5,780 bases of DNA from Ga0077554 sp046590885 (GCA_046590885.1 JBKJTS010000052.1:1-5780); one strand, 5' to 3'; numbered from the stretch's first letter, positions 1-5,780 are shown. Notes: generated by a model not told the origin, from the letters alone. Program-made: numbers and translations.

Positions 1-390
1 GAGATTCGCTCGTTTAAAGAATTGTCACCCTCCGCCGAAGCAGTGAAAGCGGCCAATCTGACTGCCAAAGAAATGAAAATGGGCGAACAATTGGTTGCAG
101 ATATGAGTACCCAGTGGAATCCGCAGGCTTACGATGATTCATTCAAGCAGCAGATCATGAAATTGGTAAAAGAAAAAGTCAAAGCTGGCCAAACTGAATC
201 TGTTACCCCGATAGAGACTCTGGAAACGACGCCCGCCAGCGCTACTATTTATGACCTCACTGAATTGCTGCAGCAGAGTCTTAATAAGGGCAACAAGGAT
301 CACAAAGCCATTACACACGCCAAGGTAACTAAAACCCAAGCAGCTTCCCGCCCCGTGCGAAAAATAGCGGTCAAGAAAAGAGTGCTCTAG
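1..390 (+). CDS. ku: Ku protein, C-terminal part (5' end outside window)
   Basis: This is the last 129 codons of a bacterial Ku, the homodimeric ring protein that binds DNA double-strand break ends and recruits LigD for non-homologous end joining. The reading frame is open from base 1, so the start lies upstream of the window. Recognisable family features are a Glu-Ile-Arg-Ser-Phe opening, a KMGEQLVADM helix and the WNPQAYDDSF segment followed by a Lys-rich helix ending KEKVKAGQ; these mark the end of the conserved Ku core. After it come a Ser/Thr/Pro-rich linker, a short helix (YDLTELLQQSL) and a basic tail of about 34 residues with 8 Lys and 3 Arg. Basic C-terminal extensions are known in other bacterial Ku proteins, where they contribute to DNA binding; that role here is inferred. 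The stop is 5 nt before ligD, which strongly supports the identification. The TTG at position 22 is internal, not a start. Confidence 0.93.
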   Translation, partial: EIRSFKELSPSAEAVKAANLTAKEMKMGEQLVADMSTQWNPQAYDDSFKQQIMKLVKEKVKAGQTESVTPIETLETTPASATIYDLTELLQQSLNKGNKDHKAITHAKVTKTQAASRPVRKIAVKKRVL

Positions 391-395
391 TTGCG

Positions 396-2912
396 ATGGC
401 GACATCAGATTCGCTAAAACTTTACAAAGGTAAACGTGATTTTACGGTTACGTCGGAACCAGCAGATGGCGACGAAGCCAACGAAGCTCACCGCTCATTT
501 GTGGTGCAGAAACATTGGGCAAAACGCCTCCATTACGATTTTAGATTGGAACTGGATGAGAGCATGAAAAGCTGGGCGATACCCAAAGGGCCTAGCCTTG
601 ACCCCCGTGACAAACGCATGGCGGTTCACGTCGAAGATCACCCAATTGCTTACAATAAGTTTGAAGGCAACATCCCCCCTAACCAGTATGGCGCAGGCAA
701 GGTGATCATCTGGGATAAGGGAATCTGGTTGCCCGTCGGCGATCCTCATAAGGGCTACCAAGAGGGTAATTTAAAATTTGTCTTGCATGGCTATAAACTT
801 CAAGGAAAATGGGCATTGATTCGGATAAAAGGAAAGGACGAGAAAAAAGAGCCTTGGCTTCTTATTAAAGAAAGGGATGACAAAGCACAGGCCGCTGATC
901 AATACAGCATTATCGATGCCCTTCCTGACAGTGTCGCAAAACTGAAGGAAATGAAAATATCCGCCCCTGAAAAAAAATCATCAACACGGAAAAAACATGG
1001 AACAACCCTGACTGGCGCAATCAAAGCGCCGTTACCGGTAATGCTTAAACCGCAACTCGCAACACTCGTAGATAAACCACCCCCTGATTCACCCACAAAC
1101 TCTCAGGAATGGCTGTATGAAATTAAATTTGATGGTTACCGTTTGCTTACACGTGTCGATGCCAAAAATATTCAATTGTTTACCCGTAACGGGCATGAGT
1201 GGAGTCATAAACTTCCATTGCTGCTTGCGGCGCTCAAAGAGTTAGCGCTGGGGCCTGGGTGGTTTGACGGCGAAATTGTGGTGTTGAATGAGCAAGGTAT
1301 TCCTGATTTCCAGGCCCTGCAAGGCGCGTTTGATCAAGGCCGTACCGGAAATATTATTTATTATTTGTTTGATTTACCGTTTTACGATGGCTTTGATTTA
1401 CGTGCCGCACCACTCATTGAACGCAAGCAATTACTCGAAGAAATTCTGGCAAAACCAGCTTCTAACGCGGTTCGCTTCAGCAATACCTTCGATGTGTCAT
1501 CAAGGGATGTCCTGGACTCCGCGTGTCGTTTGGGCATGGAAGGTGTGGTCGGGAAGCGCAAAGCATCAAGCTATGTATCACGCCGGTCTACCGATTGGAT
1601 CAAGCTGAAGTGTACCCAGCGGCAGGAGTTTGTAATTGGCGGCTATACCGACCCCCAAGGTTCACGCACCGGGCTTGGTGCACTTTTGCTCGGCGTTTAC
1701 GATGAAAAGCAAAACCTGCATTTCTGCGGCAAGGTAGGAACCGGTTTTGATATCCAAACGTTGAATAGCGTGAAAAAAAAGCTTACCCCCATCATTATCA
1801 ATCATAGTCCATTTGTCAACAAAACTGGCCTCGATAATAATGCGCACTGGGTGAGCCCAGAACTGATAGCAGAAGTGTCCTTCAGTGAGTGGACCAAAAG
1901 CGGCCGCATACGGCATTCCGTGTTTCATGGATTGAGGGTTGATAAACCAGCAAAAGATATCATTCGTGAACAACCCGTTTTTTTATCCAAAGCTAAGCTA
2001 ACCACTCTTCCCCGATCTTTTAAAATTACCCACCCCGATCGCGTGGTAGATGCTAGCACGCACATCACCAAACAAGATTTGATTGAGTTTTATATTCGCG
2101 TGGCCCCATTGATGATGGAACATTTAAAAGGTCGTCCGGTATCGCTGGTACGCGCCCCTGCGGGTATCAGTGGCGCGTTGTTTTTTCAAAAACATCTGGA
2201 ATCTACCCAAATGCAGGGCATCAAGTTGCTTGATCCGGGATTGGATCCGGGTCATGCGCCGTTGCTAGAAGTTGCAAAACCGGAAGGCCTGTGGTCCGCT
2301 GCGCAAATGAATGTAATTGAATTTCATACTTGGAACGCGATCAAAACTAACATCGGCAAACCGGATCGCATGACATTTGACCTGGATCCAGGCACAGGCG
2401 TGACATGGCCTGTATTGCAGGAGTCAGCCTATTTAGTACGGGAATTTTTAAACCAGCTTGGGTTCGCTTCGTTTATAAAAACCAGTGGCGGTAAGGGTGT
2501 ACATATTGTAATACCTTTAAAGCGCTTATATGGGTGGGATATAGTGAAAGATTTCTCTCAGGCAATCGTTAAGCATTTGGCAAAAACATTACCTCAACGG
2601 TTTACCGCCAAAAGCGGCCCGCATAACCGGATTGGAAAAATCTTTATCGATTATTTACGTAATGGATTTGGGGCTACTACCGTTTCGGCTTGGTCAATTC
2701 GCGCCCGTCCGGGACTGGGAGTTTCGATTCCGATTGAGTGGCAGGAATTGGGCACTATTACGAGCAGTGCCCATTGGACAATTGAAAATATCGAATCCCG
2801 ACTAGAGATTGGAAACAACCCATGGAAAAATTATTTGAATGCTGCTCAGGGGCTTAAAGAGGCAATAAATATACTCGGATTTCAGCCTTCTACCAAAACT
2901 AAAAATCACTAA
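396..2912 (+). CDS. ligD: Multifunctional ATP-dependent DNA ligase D (phosphoesterase-ligase-polymerase)
   Basis: LigD processes, fills and seals double-strand breaks held by Ku. At 838 aa it is close in length to Pseudomonas LigD (about 840 aa) and has the same domain order. The 3'-phosphoesterase domain (about 10-180) carries H40, H46, D48, R50, H82 and Y86 in the spacing of the known catalytic residues. The ligase domain (about 214-530) has motif I KFDGYR with nucleotidyl Lys K244, motif III FDGEIVVL (290-297), motif IV EGVVGKR (382-388), motif V WIKLKC (401-406) and an OB fold with VGTGF and RHSVFHGLR (506-514). The primase-polymerase domain (about 541-830) has FFQKH (596-600), metal-binding D662 and D664 in DLDPG, SGGKGVHIVIP (697-707) and D752 in IDYLRN. 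All three active sites look intact. A Lys-rich linker lies at about 184-202. The ATG at 396 fits the family N-terminus (LKLYKGKRDF) but has only a weak upstream purine run, so translation may be coupled to ku, whose stop is 5 nt away. Confidence 0.97.
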   Translation: MATSDSLKLYKGKRDFTVTSEPADGDEANEAHRSFVVQKHWAKRLHYDFRLELDESMKSWAIPKGPSLDPRDKRMAVHVEDHPIAYNKFEGNIPPNQYGAGKVIIWDKGIWLPVGDPHKGYQEGNLKFVLHGYKLQGKWALIRIKGKDEKKEPWLLIKERDDKAQAADQYSIIDALPDSVAKLKEMKISAPEKKSSTRKKHGTTLTGAIKAPLPVMLKPQLATLVDKPPPDSPTNSQEWLYEIKFDGYRLLTRVDAKNIQLFTRNGHEWSHKLPLLLAALKELALGPGWFDGEIVVLNEQGIPDFQALQGAFDQGRTGNIIYYLFDLPFYDGFDLRAAPLIERKQLLEEILAKPASNAVRFSNTFDVSSRDVLDSACRLGMEGVVGKRKASSYVSRRSTDWIKLKCTQRQEFVIGGYTDPQGSRTGLGALLLGVYDEKQNLHFCGKVGTGFDIQTLNSVKKKLTPIIINHSPFVNKTGLDNNAHWVSPELIAEVSFSEWTKSGRIRHSVFHGLRVDKPAKDIIREQPVFLSKAKLTTLPRSFKITHPDRVVDASTHITKQDLIEFYIRVAPLMMEHLKGRPVSLVRAPAGISGALFFQKHLESTQMQGIKLLDPGLDPGHAPLLEVAKPEGLWSAAQMNVIEFHTWNAIKTNIGKPDRMTFDLDPGTGVTWPVLQESAYLVREFLNQLGFASFIKTSGGKGVHIVIPLKRLYGWDIVKDFSQAIVKHLAKTLPQRFTAKSGPHNRIGKIFIDYLRNGFGATTVSAWSIRARPGLGVSIPIEWQELGTITSSAHWTIENIESRLEIGNNPWKNYLNAAQGLKEAINILGFQPSTKTKNH

Positions 2913-2973
2913 CGGGTGCTGGATAAATTTTTCCCCAGTGACTTACCAAGTTCAAAAAGATCATAATCAATAA

Positions 2974-3819
2974 TTAGAGTTGAGCGCGAGCTTGCTCGAA
3001 ATTCCGTGTATTACCAAGCGATAAGTTATTGGGAATGCCACCAGGGTATTTAGCTGCAATTTCTTGTTCAATGCGTTGCGTACGATTGCCCGGGTCCGGA
3101 TGGGTGCTAAGAAACTCAGGTTGTGACGAATCTCCTCCACGAGACTGAGCCAAAATATCCATTACGCGAATTAATGCGCTTGGATTGTAACCAGCGTCGG
3201 CCATAAACCGCACTCCAAGCGTGTCTGATTCTAGTTCGTCCTGCCGACCAAAACGCATGGTAACCATTTGCCCAACCATGTTTGCTATCATTGCTGCAGC
3301 TTGACTTCCTGATGGATCAGAGGATCCAGCAACACTGGCGGCCCCCACCAAGCCTTGCGTTAAGCGCGCTTTCGCCAAGTGTTCCGCAGCATGCCGGCCG
3401 ATCACATGACCCACTTCATGACCAAGCACACCTGCCAGTTGCGCCTCGTTCTCAAGCCGATTAAATAACTCAGCAGTAATAAAAATTTGCCCGCCTGGCA
3501 ACGCAAATGCATTGACAGTTTCGCTATCACGTAATACGTGAAAATCAAATTCGTAAGGTGTCTGCTTGGCACCACTTGTCTGTAAGATCTTCATGCCAAC
3601 TTGCTTAACGTACGCCTGCACTTGGGGATCAGGATGCAAACCACCAAATTGTGCGGCCATCTGAGGAGCAGTTTGTAATCCCAGCGCCACCTCTTCTGCC
3701 GGACTTAATGCCACACGCTGTTTTTCACCGGTAACCGAGTTTACCTGCGTGTTTGTTAAATACAATATTCCACTTACTGCCGCCATAATTAGAGCAATTA
3801 CAATCCGGCCGATGCGCAT
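2974..3819 (-). CDS. M48 family zinc metalloprotease, membrane-anchored
   Basis: This is a 281-aa peptidase of family M48 (clan MA), related in its catalytic domain to the envelope proteases LoiP, YcaL and BepA, which act in periplasmic and outer-membrane protein quality control. The zinc motif HEVGH lies at 134-138 (ligands H134 and H138, catalytic E135). The third ligand is probably E195 in ELESD (195-199), followed by the usual AGYNP, and THPDPGNR (239-246) supplies the conserved late His, H240. No TPR domain follows, so it is the short single-domain type. Residues 5-22 are hydrophobic after a basic start: an uncleaved anchor or signal peptide. There is no cysteine in the whole protein, so it cannot be a lipoprotein as LoiP is. 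A GGAG Shine-Dalgarno (complement of 3825-3828) sits 5 nt before the ATG and fixes the start. The gene is convergent with ligD and divergent from the WHy lipoprotein gene. The specific substrate is unknown. Confidence 0.9.
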   Translation of the reverse strand: MRIGRIVIALIMAAVSGILYLTNTQVNSVTGEKQRVALSPAEEVALGLQTAPQMAAQFGGLHPDPQVQAYVKQVGMKILQTSGAKQTPYEFDFHVLRDSETVNAFALPGGQIFITAELFNRLENEAQLAGVLGHEVGHVIGRHAAEHLAKARLTQGLVGAASVAGSSDPSGSQAAAMIANMVGQMVTMRFGRQDELESDTLGVRFMADAGYNPSALIRVMDILAQSRGGDSSQPEFLSTHPDPGNRTQRIEQEIAAKYPGGIPNNLSLGNTRNFEQARAQL

Positions 3820-3922
3820 ACTTGCTCCGATTTTAAAAAAATTGTCTTATCTTAAATGTTAAGTTTTTCAGATGCTGATTGCTCAGCCTGCTGATAAAAA
3901 TTTATTGATTGTTAATATATTT

Positions 3923-3941
3923 CCATAAAAATATTTTATGG
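3923..3941. repeat. Perfect 8-bp inverted repeat in divergent intergenic region
   Basis: CCATAAAA and TTTTATGG are exact reverse complements separated by ATA. The element lies in the AT-rich region between the divergent protease and lipoprotein genes, about 104 bp before the protease ATG and 173 bp before the lipoprotein ATG. Its right end overlaps the possible -35 box at 3939-3944. It could be an operator for a dimeric regulator. It could also be chance, since AT-rich DNA yields such palindromes readily. It lacks a GC-rich stem, so it is unlikely to be a terminator. Confidence 0.4.
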
Positions 3942-3967
3942 TCATCTGGCTATTTTAAATGCATAAT
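3939..3967 (+). promoter_or_regulatory. Possible sigma-70 promoter for the WHy lipoprotein gene
   Basis: TGGTCA (3939-3944, 4 of 6 matches to the -35 consensus) and CATAAT (3962-3967, 5 of 6 to the -10 consensus) are separated by exactly 17 nt. Transcription would begin near 3974, giving a leader of about 140 nt before the lipoprotein ATG. The surrounding DNA is so AT-rich that other -10-like hexamers occur nearby (for example GATAAT at 3975-3980), so this is only the best-spaced candidate. I saw no equally good element facing the protease gene. Confidence 0.3.
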
Positions 3968-4114
3968 AAAACTCGATAATATCTTAGTCTGTACGTAAGC
4001 GCACATAGATCACTATCGTTTGTTTTAGCTGGCGCTATCTCCTCACCAACTCTAGATTGATCTCTGAGTTTGTCGTATCATCTTTACTCTTCCAAGGTAA
4101 CCGAGTCGCGACCC

Positions 4115-4582
4115 ATGATAACCAAACCCAGAGGTGGCCTATTATTTGGCCTGGCATTAATCTTTGCATTGTTGGTGGGCTGTGCCGCAATGCCACAAAA
4201 ACCCGAAGCGCCACGCGTCAGTATCACTGCGATCAATTTGGTTGAAGCAGGTATATTGGAACAGCGCTATCAGGTGAAACTGCGCGTGCAAAATCCCAAT
4301 GACTTCGATTTTGCGGTTAGGGGTATTCAGTTCACAATTAAATTGAATGGACAATCATTCGCTTCGGGCGTCAGCGGCAATATGGTGAACATCCCGCGCT
4401 TTGGTTCAGCCGTGCTGGAACTGGAAGCAATAAGTACTCTTGCCGGTCTGGCCCGGCAGCTTAAGGAACTCGGCGAAAGTAACGCCCCAACTACCAGCTA
4501 TGGGATATCGGGCAAAGTACATCTGGCGCGACCAGCGATATCATTACCTTTTAATGAGGAGGGGGAGATTAAACTGCCATAA
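4115..4582 (+). CDS. WHy/LEA14-like domain lipoprotein
   Basis: This is a 155-aa lipoprotein with a single WHy (water stress and hypersensitive response, LEA14-like) domain. The signal peptide has a basic n-region (MITKPRGG), a hydrophobic core (9-20) and the lipobox LVGC, with lipidated C23. Ala at +2 and +3 argues against inner-membrane retention, so an outer-membrane location is inferred. The domain (about 34-155) shows the family pattern: alternating strands, RVQNPNDFDF with the diagnostic NPN at 60-62, IQFTIKLNGQSFASG (71-85) and NIPRFGS before the next strand. Bacterial members are small envelope lipoproteins; some have been linked to desiccation or cold tolerance, but no molecular function is established here. 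The frame is open further upstream to a TTG at 4070, but that start would put 15 residues before the signal peptide, so ATG 4115 is preferred. Its Shine-Dalgarno is weak (GAG at 4103-4105). It appears to be transcribed alone. Confidence 0.82.
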   Translation: MITKPRGGLLFGLALIFALLVGCAAMPQKPEAPRVSITAINLVEAGILEQRYQVKLRVQNPNDFDFAVRGIQFTIKLNGQSFASGVSGNMVNIPRFGSAVLELEAISTLAGLARQLKELGESNAPTTSYGISGKVHLARPAISLPFNEEGEIKLP

Positions 4583-4644
4583 CTAGAGGGACAATAAGAA
4601 AGGAAACAAGCTGGACTCTGTTGGCTTAAAGGGGATATTTGGGT

Positions 4645-4737
4645 ATGCTTTTGCATCATCTGGATATCGATCTACTAACCACCATCACTCAAATTTTGCT
4701 CCTACCGCAGTCCCCTCATTATAATCATTCCATATAA
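4645..4737 (+). CDS. Doubtful small ORF, 30 codons
   Basis: ATG to TAA encodes a 30-residue peptide beginning MLLHHLDIDLL. It contains 8 Leu and 4 His and has no membrane segment or known motif. A purine-rich AAAGGGGA (4628-4635) ends 9 nt before the ATG and could act as a Shine-Dalgarno, and an intrinsic terminator begins 15 nt after the stop. That arrangement resembles either a tiny independent gene or a leader peptide, but no amino-acid biosynthesis gene follows. It could equally be a chance ORF inside the 3' untranslated region of the lipoprotein transcript, 62 nt downstream of that gene's stop. I do not recognise it. Confidence 0.18.
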   Translation: MLLHHLDIDLLTTITQILLLPQSPHYNHSI

Positions 4738-4752
4738 TTACTCTCCTCCCAC

Positions 4753-4777
4753 GCCCCTTTTGCAGCAGGGGCTTTTT
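4753..4777 (+). terminator. Rho-independent terminator
   Basis: GCCCCT (4753-4758) pairs with AGGGGC (4767-4772) across an 8-nt loop and is followed directly by five T (4773-4777). The six-pair stem with five G-C pairs and the T-tract are typical of intrinsic terminators on the plus strand. It probably ends the lipoprotein transcript, about 170 nt after that gene's stop, and insulates the sensor gene. The unusually long gap suggests that something else, such as the small ORF or a small RNA, may be transcribed just before it. Confidence 0.8.
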
Positions 4778-4825
4778 ACATGTTAGATGACGAATAAATT
4801 TGAGGTTTATTTTGATATGTGGACG

Positions 4826-4855
4826 TTGACACGGCTCAATTTAGTCCTTTACACT
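4826..4855 (+). promoter_or_regulatory. Possible sigma-70 promoter, distal, upstream of the sensor gene
   Basis: A perfect -35 hexamer TTGACA (4826-4831) is followed after 18 nt by TACACT (4850-4855), which matches 4 of 6 positions of the -10 consensus. It lies about 50 nt after the terminator and faces the poly-HAMP gene. Use of this promoter would give a leader of roughly 245 nt before the TTG start. Confidence 0.4.
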
Positions 4856-4938
4856 GTTTTTTATATAATAAGAACCAATGCTTTTGCCATGCCATTAAAT
4901 TGCAGGCATTTACAGACTTCACTCATACCTACTTACAA

Positions 4939-4966
4939 TTGACTTTGGATCTCTTCATTTTATAAA
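4939..4966 (+). promoter_or_regulatory. Likely sigma-70 promoter, proximal, upstream of the sensor gene
   Basis: TTGACT (4939-4944, 5 of 6 matches to the -35 consensus) and TATAAA (4961-4966, 5 of 6 to the -10 consensus) are spaced by 16 nt. This is the best combined match in the intergenic region. Initiation would be near 4973, leaving about 135 nt of leader before the proposed TTG start of the poly-HAMP gene. With the distal element it may form a tandem pair. Confidence 0.5.
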
Positions 4967-5096
4967 AAATTTTGTTAGCAGGGAATTGGCCAGCGCTACT
5001 CTATGAGTCCAAACTTCAATTTCCCTTATATTCAGCTCCCAGGCTACACATACCAGCCCCTAGCCGGGCATACTATTGCATAATCTTTTGCGCAAT

Positions 5097-5101
5097 GAGG
5101 G
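5097..5101 (+). promoter_or_regulatory. Shine-Dalgarno deciding the TTG start of the sensor gene
   Basis: GAGGG lies 7 nt before the TTG at 5109, a standard spacing. The frame is closed upstream by TAG at 5061-5063 and holds no ATG until 5349, well inside the HAMP region. The other in-frame TTG codons, at 5076 and 5088, have no purine-rich site at the right distance. This makes 5109 the best-supported start. Confidence 0.6.
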
Positions 5102-5108
5102 CTTACCT

Positions 5109-5780
5109 TTGGATAATGCAGTCAATCAAAATTTGTCACGAAATGATCTTGATTCTATACTCTTATTATCCGTTTTAACGGCAGTTAAAAAAGGTGATTT
5201 TTCGACTCGTTTGCCGATCGATTGGAGTGGTATCAATGGTAAGATTGCCGATACACTTAACGATATCATTGATATTAATGATAAAACTGCGCGAGGGTTA
5301 GATCGGGTAAGCAATACGGTGGGAACCGAAGGAAGGTTAGGGGAGCGCATGCCGTTGGTTTCGATTGATGGCGCCTGGGCTCGTCAGATCGAATCAATCA
5401 ATAGGCTGATTTTGGATTTGGGGCGCCCCACTACGGAAATGGCACGCGTGATCGGCGCAGTCGCAAAAGGCGACCTTACCCAAAGAATGATTATAGAAAC
5501 AGAAGATCGACCCATTCAGGGCGAGTTCTTGCGCACCGCAAAAATCGTTAATACCATGGTGGATCAGCTGGGGTCATTCGCCTCCGAGGTCACGCGCGTG
5601 GCGCGTGAAGTGGGGACGGAAGGCAAGCTGGGCGGTCAGGCGCAAGTCAAAGGCGTGGCCGGGACCTGGAAAGATCTGACCGATAATGTGAACTCCATGG
5701 CCGGTAACCTCACCAGTCAGGTGCGTAACATCGCCGATGTGACGACCGCCGTGGCCAATGGGGATCTGTCGAAAAAAATC
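5109..5780 (+). CDS. Poly-HAMP sensor protein, N-terminal part, probably hybrid histidine kinase (3' end outside window)
   Basis: The 224 codons visible encode the start of a protein made of tandem HAMP modules without any signal peptide or membrane segment, so it is probably cytoplasmic. After an N-terminal helix (about 14-28) the modules recur. KKGDFSTRLP (27-36), AKGDLTQRM (119-127) and ANGDLSKKI (216-224) are equivalent positions. VGTEGRLGE (71-79) and VGTEGKLGG (168-176) are another repeated pair, followed by GAW (88-90) and GTW (185-187). EFLRTAKIVNTMVDQL (139-154) and FASEVTRVAREV (157-168) are highly characteristic of soluble hybrid kinases in which poly-HAMP arrays precede GAF, HisKA, HATPase and receiver domains. 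Those later domains are expected but not visible; the signal sensed is unknown. The start is TTG at 5109, supported by GAGGG at 5097. GC content rises sharply along the gene: 43 of 120 bases are G or C at 5161-5280, against 70 of 120 at 5641-5760. Frame and family are secure; the kinase assignment is inferred from the family. Confidence 0.85.
   Translation, partial: MDNAVNQNLSRNDLDSILLLSVLTAVKKGDFSTRLPIDWSGINGKIADTLNDIIDINDKTARGLDRVSNTVGTEGRLGERMPLVSIDGAWARQIESINRLILDLGRPTTEMARVIGAVAKGDLTQRMIIETEDRPIQGEFLRTAKIVNTMVDQLGSFASEVTRVAREVGTEGKLGGQAQVKGVAGTWKDLTDNVNSMAGNLTSQVRNIADVTTAVANGDLSKKI

Larger units (their letters stand above)
4583..5108. other. 526-bp intergenic stretch without a secure gene
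   Basis: This AT-rich stretch separates the WHy lipoprotein gene from the poly-HAMP sensor gene. Reading both strands, I find no tRNA, no recognisable protein fragment and no insertion-sequence ends. Its contents are a doubtful 30-codon ORF, one intrinsic terminator, two promoter-like elements facing the sensor gene and the sensor's ribosome binding site; each is listed separately. The size leaves room for an unrecognised small RNA upstream of the terminator or for a regulatory leader downstream of it. Confidence 0.6.

Noticed and set aside
1288..1705. Two plus-strand ORFs of 106 and 60 codons inside ligD
   Set aside because: They are out-of-frame shadows of the ligase domain, whose motifs are all in the main frame.
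495..1973. Minus-strand ORFs of 88, 65 and 103 codons within ligD
   Set aside because: They are antisense to an intact, motif-complete gene and have no supporting features.
2907..2973. Possible terminator between the convergent ligD and protease genes
   Set aside because: Only scattered short complementarities (CACT with AGTG, CTGG with CCAG) are present, without a contiguous GC-rich stem followed by a T-tract.
3873..3896. Direct repeat TGCTGAT at 3873-3879 and 3890-3896
   Set aside because: A 7-bp repeat with only two copies is too short to separate from chance and has no supporting element around it.
4057..4245. 62-codon plus-strand ORF overlapping the start of the lipoprotein gene
   Set aside because: It is in a different frame from the lipobox-containing gene and contains no signal peptide or domain of its own.
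4972..5178. 68-codon plus-strand ORF overlapping the start of the sensor gene
   Set aside because: It overlaps the conserved HAMP-containing frame, has no recognisable motif, and its later part is just another frame of the sensor gene's 5' end.
5173..5190. Perfect 7-bp hairpin TTTTAAC-GGCA-GTTAAAA
   Set aside because: It lies inside the sensor coding sequence, is AT-only apart from one pair, and encodes conserved-looking residues (VLTAVKK), so it is probably chance.
5126..5350. 74-codon minus-strand ORF
   Set aside because: It is antisense to the clearly coding poly-HAMP frame, with no motif and no ribosome binding site.

Overview
The window looks like a stretch of a proteobacterial chromosome, most likely gammaproteobacterial, of moderate GC. 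The reasons are a Pseudomonas-type domain order in the DNA ligase D, a proteobacterial M48 protease, a lipobox-bearing WHy/LEA14 lipoprotein and a soluble poly-HAMP sensor. The genus cannot be fixed from sequence alone. There are no mobile elements, CRISPR arrays, tRNAs or rRNAs.

Layout. (1) Positions 1-2912, plus strand: the 3' end of a Ku gene, then, after a 5-nt gap, a complete ligD of 838 codons with phosphoesterase, ligase and polymerase domains. Together these form the two-component bacterial non-homologous end-joining system. (2) Positions 2974-3819, minus strand: a membrane-anchored M48 zinc metalloprotease convergent with ligD, with only 61 bp between the two stop codons and no clear hairpin terminator there. 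(3) Positions 3820-4114: an AT-rich divergent intergenic region holding a perfect 8-bp inverted repeat beside a possible promoter. (4) Positions 4115-4582, plus strand: a small lipoprotein with a WHy (LEA14-like) domain. (5) Positions 4583-5108: a 526-bp stretch with no secure gene. It contains a doubtful 30-codon ORF, a good intrinsic terminator and two promoter-like elements. (6) Positions 5109-5780, plus strand, running off the end: the N-terminus of a soluble poly-HAMP protein of the kind found in large hybrid histidine kinases. It appears to start at TTG, because there is no in-frame ATG before residue 81 and a GAGGG Shine-Dalgarno lies 7 nt upstream of that TTG.

How the genes work together. 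Ku and LigD form one functional unit: Ku binds broken ends and recruits LigD, which processes, fills and seals them. The M48 protease and the WHy lipoprotein both act at the cell envelope and are divergently arranged, but nothing here shows a functional link. The poly-HAMP sensor seems to be an independent transcription unit with its own promoters and a long leader.

I found no convincing undescribed system. The points most worth a second look are the non-ATG start and sharp GC shift in the sensor gene, the small ORF just before the terminator at 4753-4777, and the inverted repeat in the divergent promoter region.
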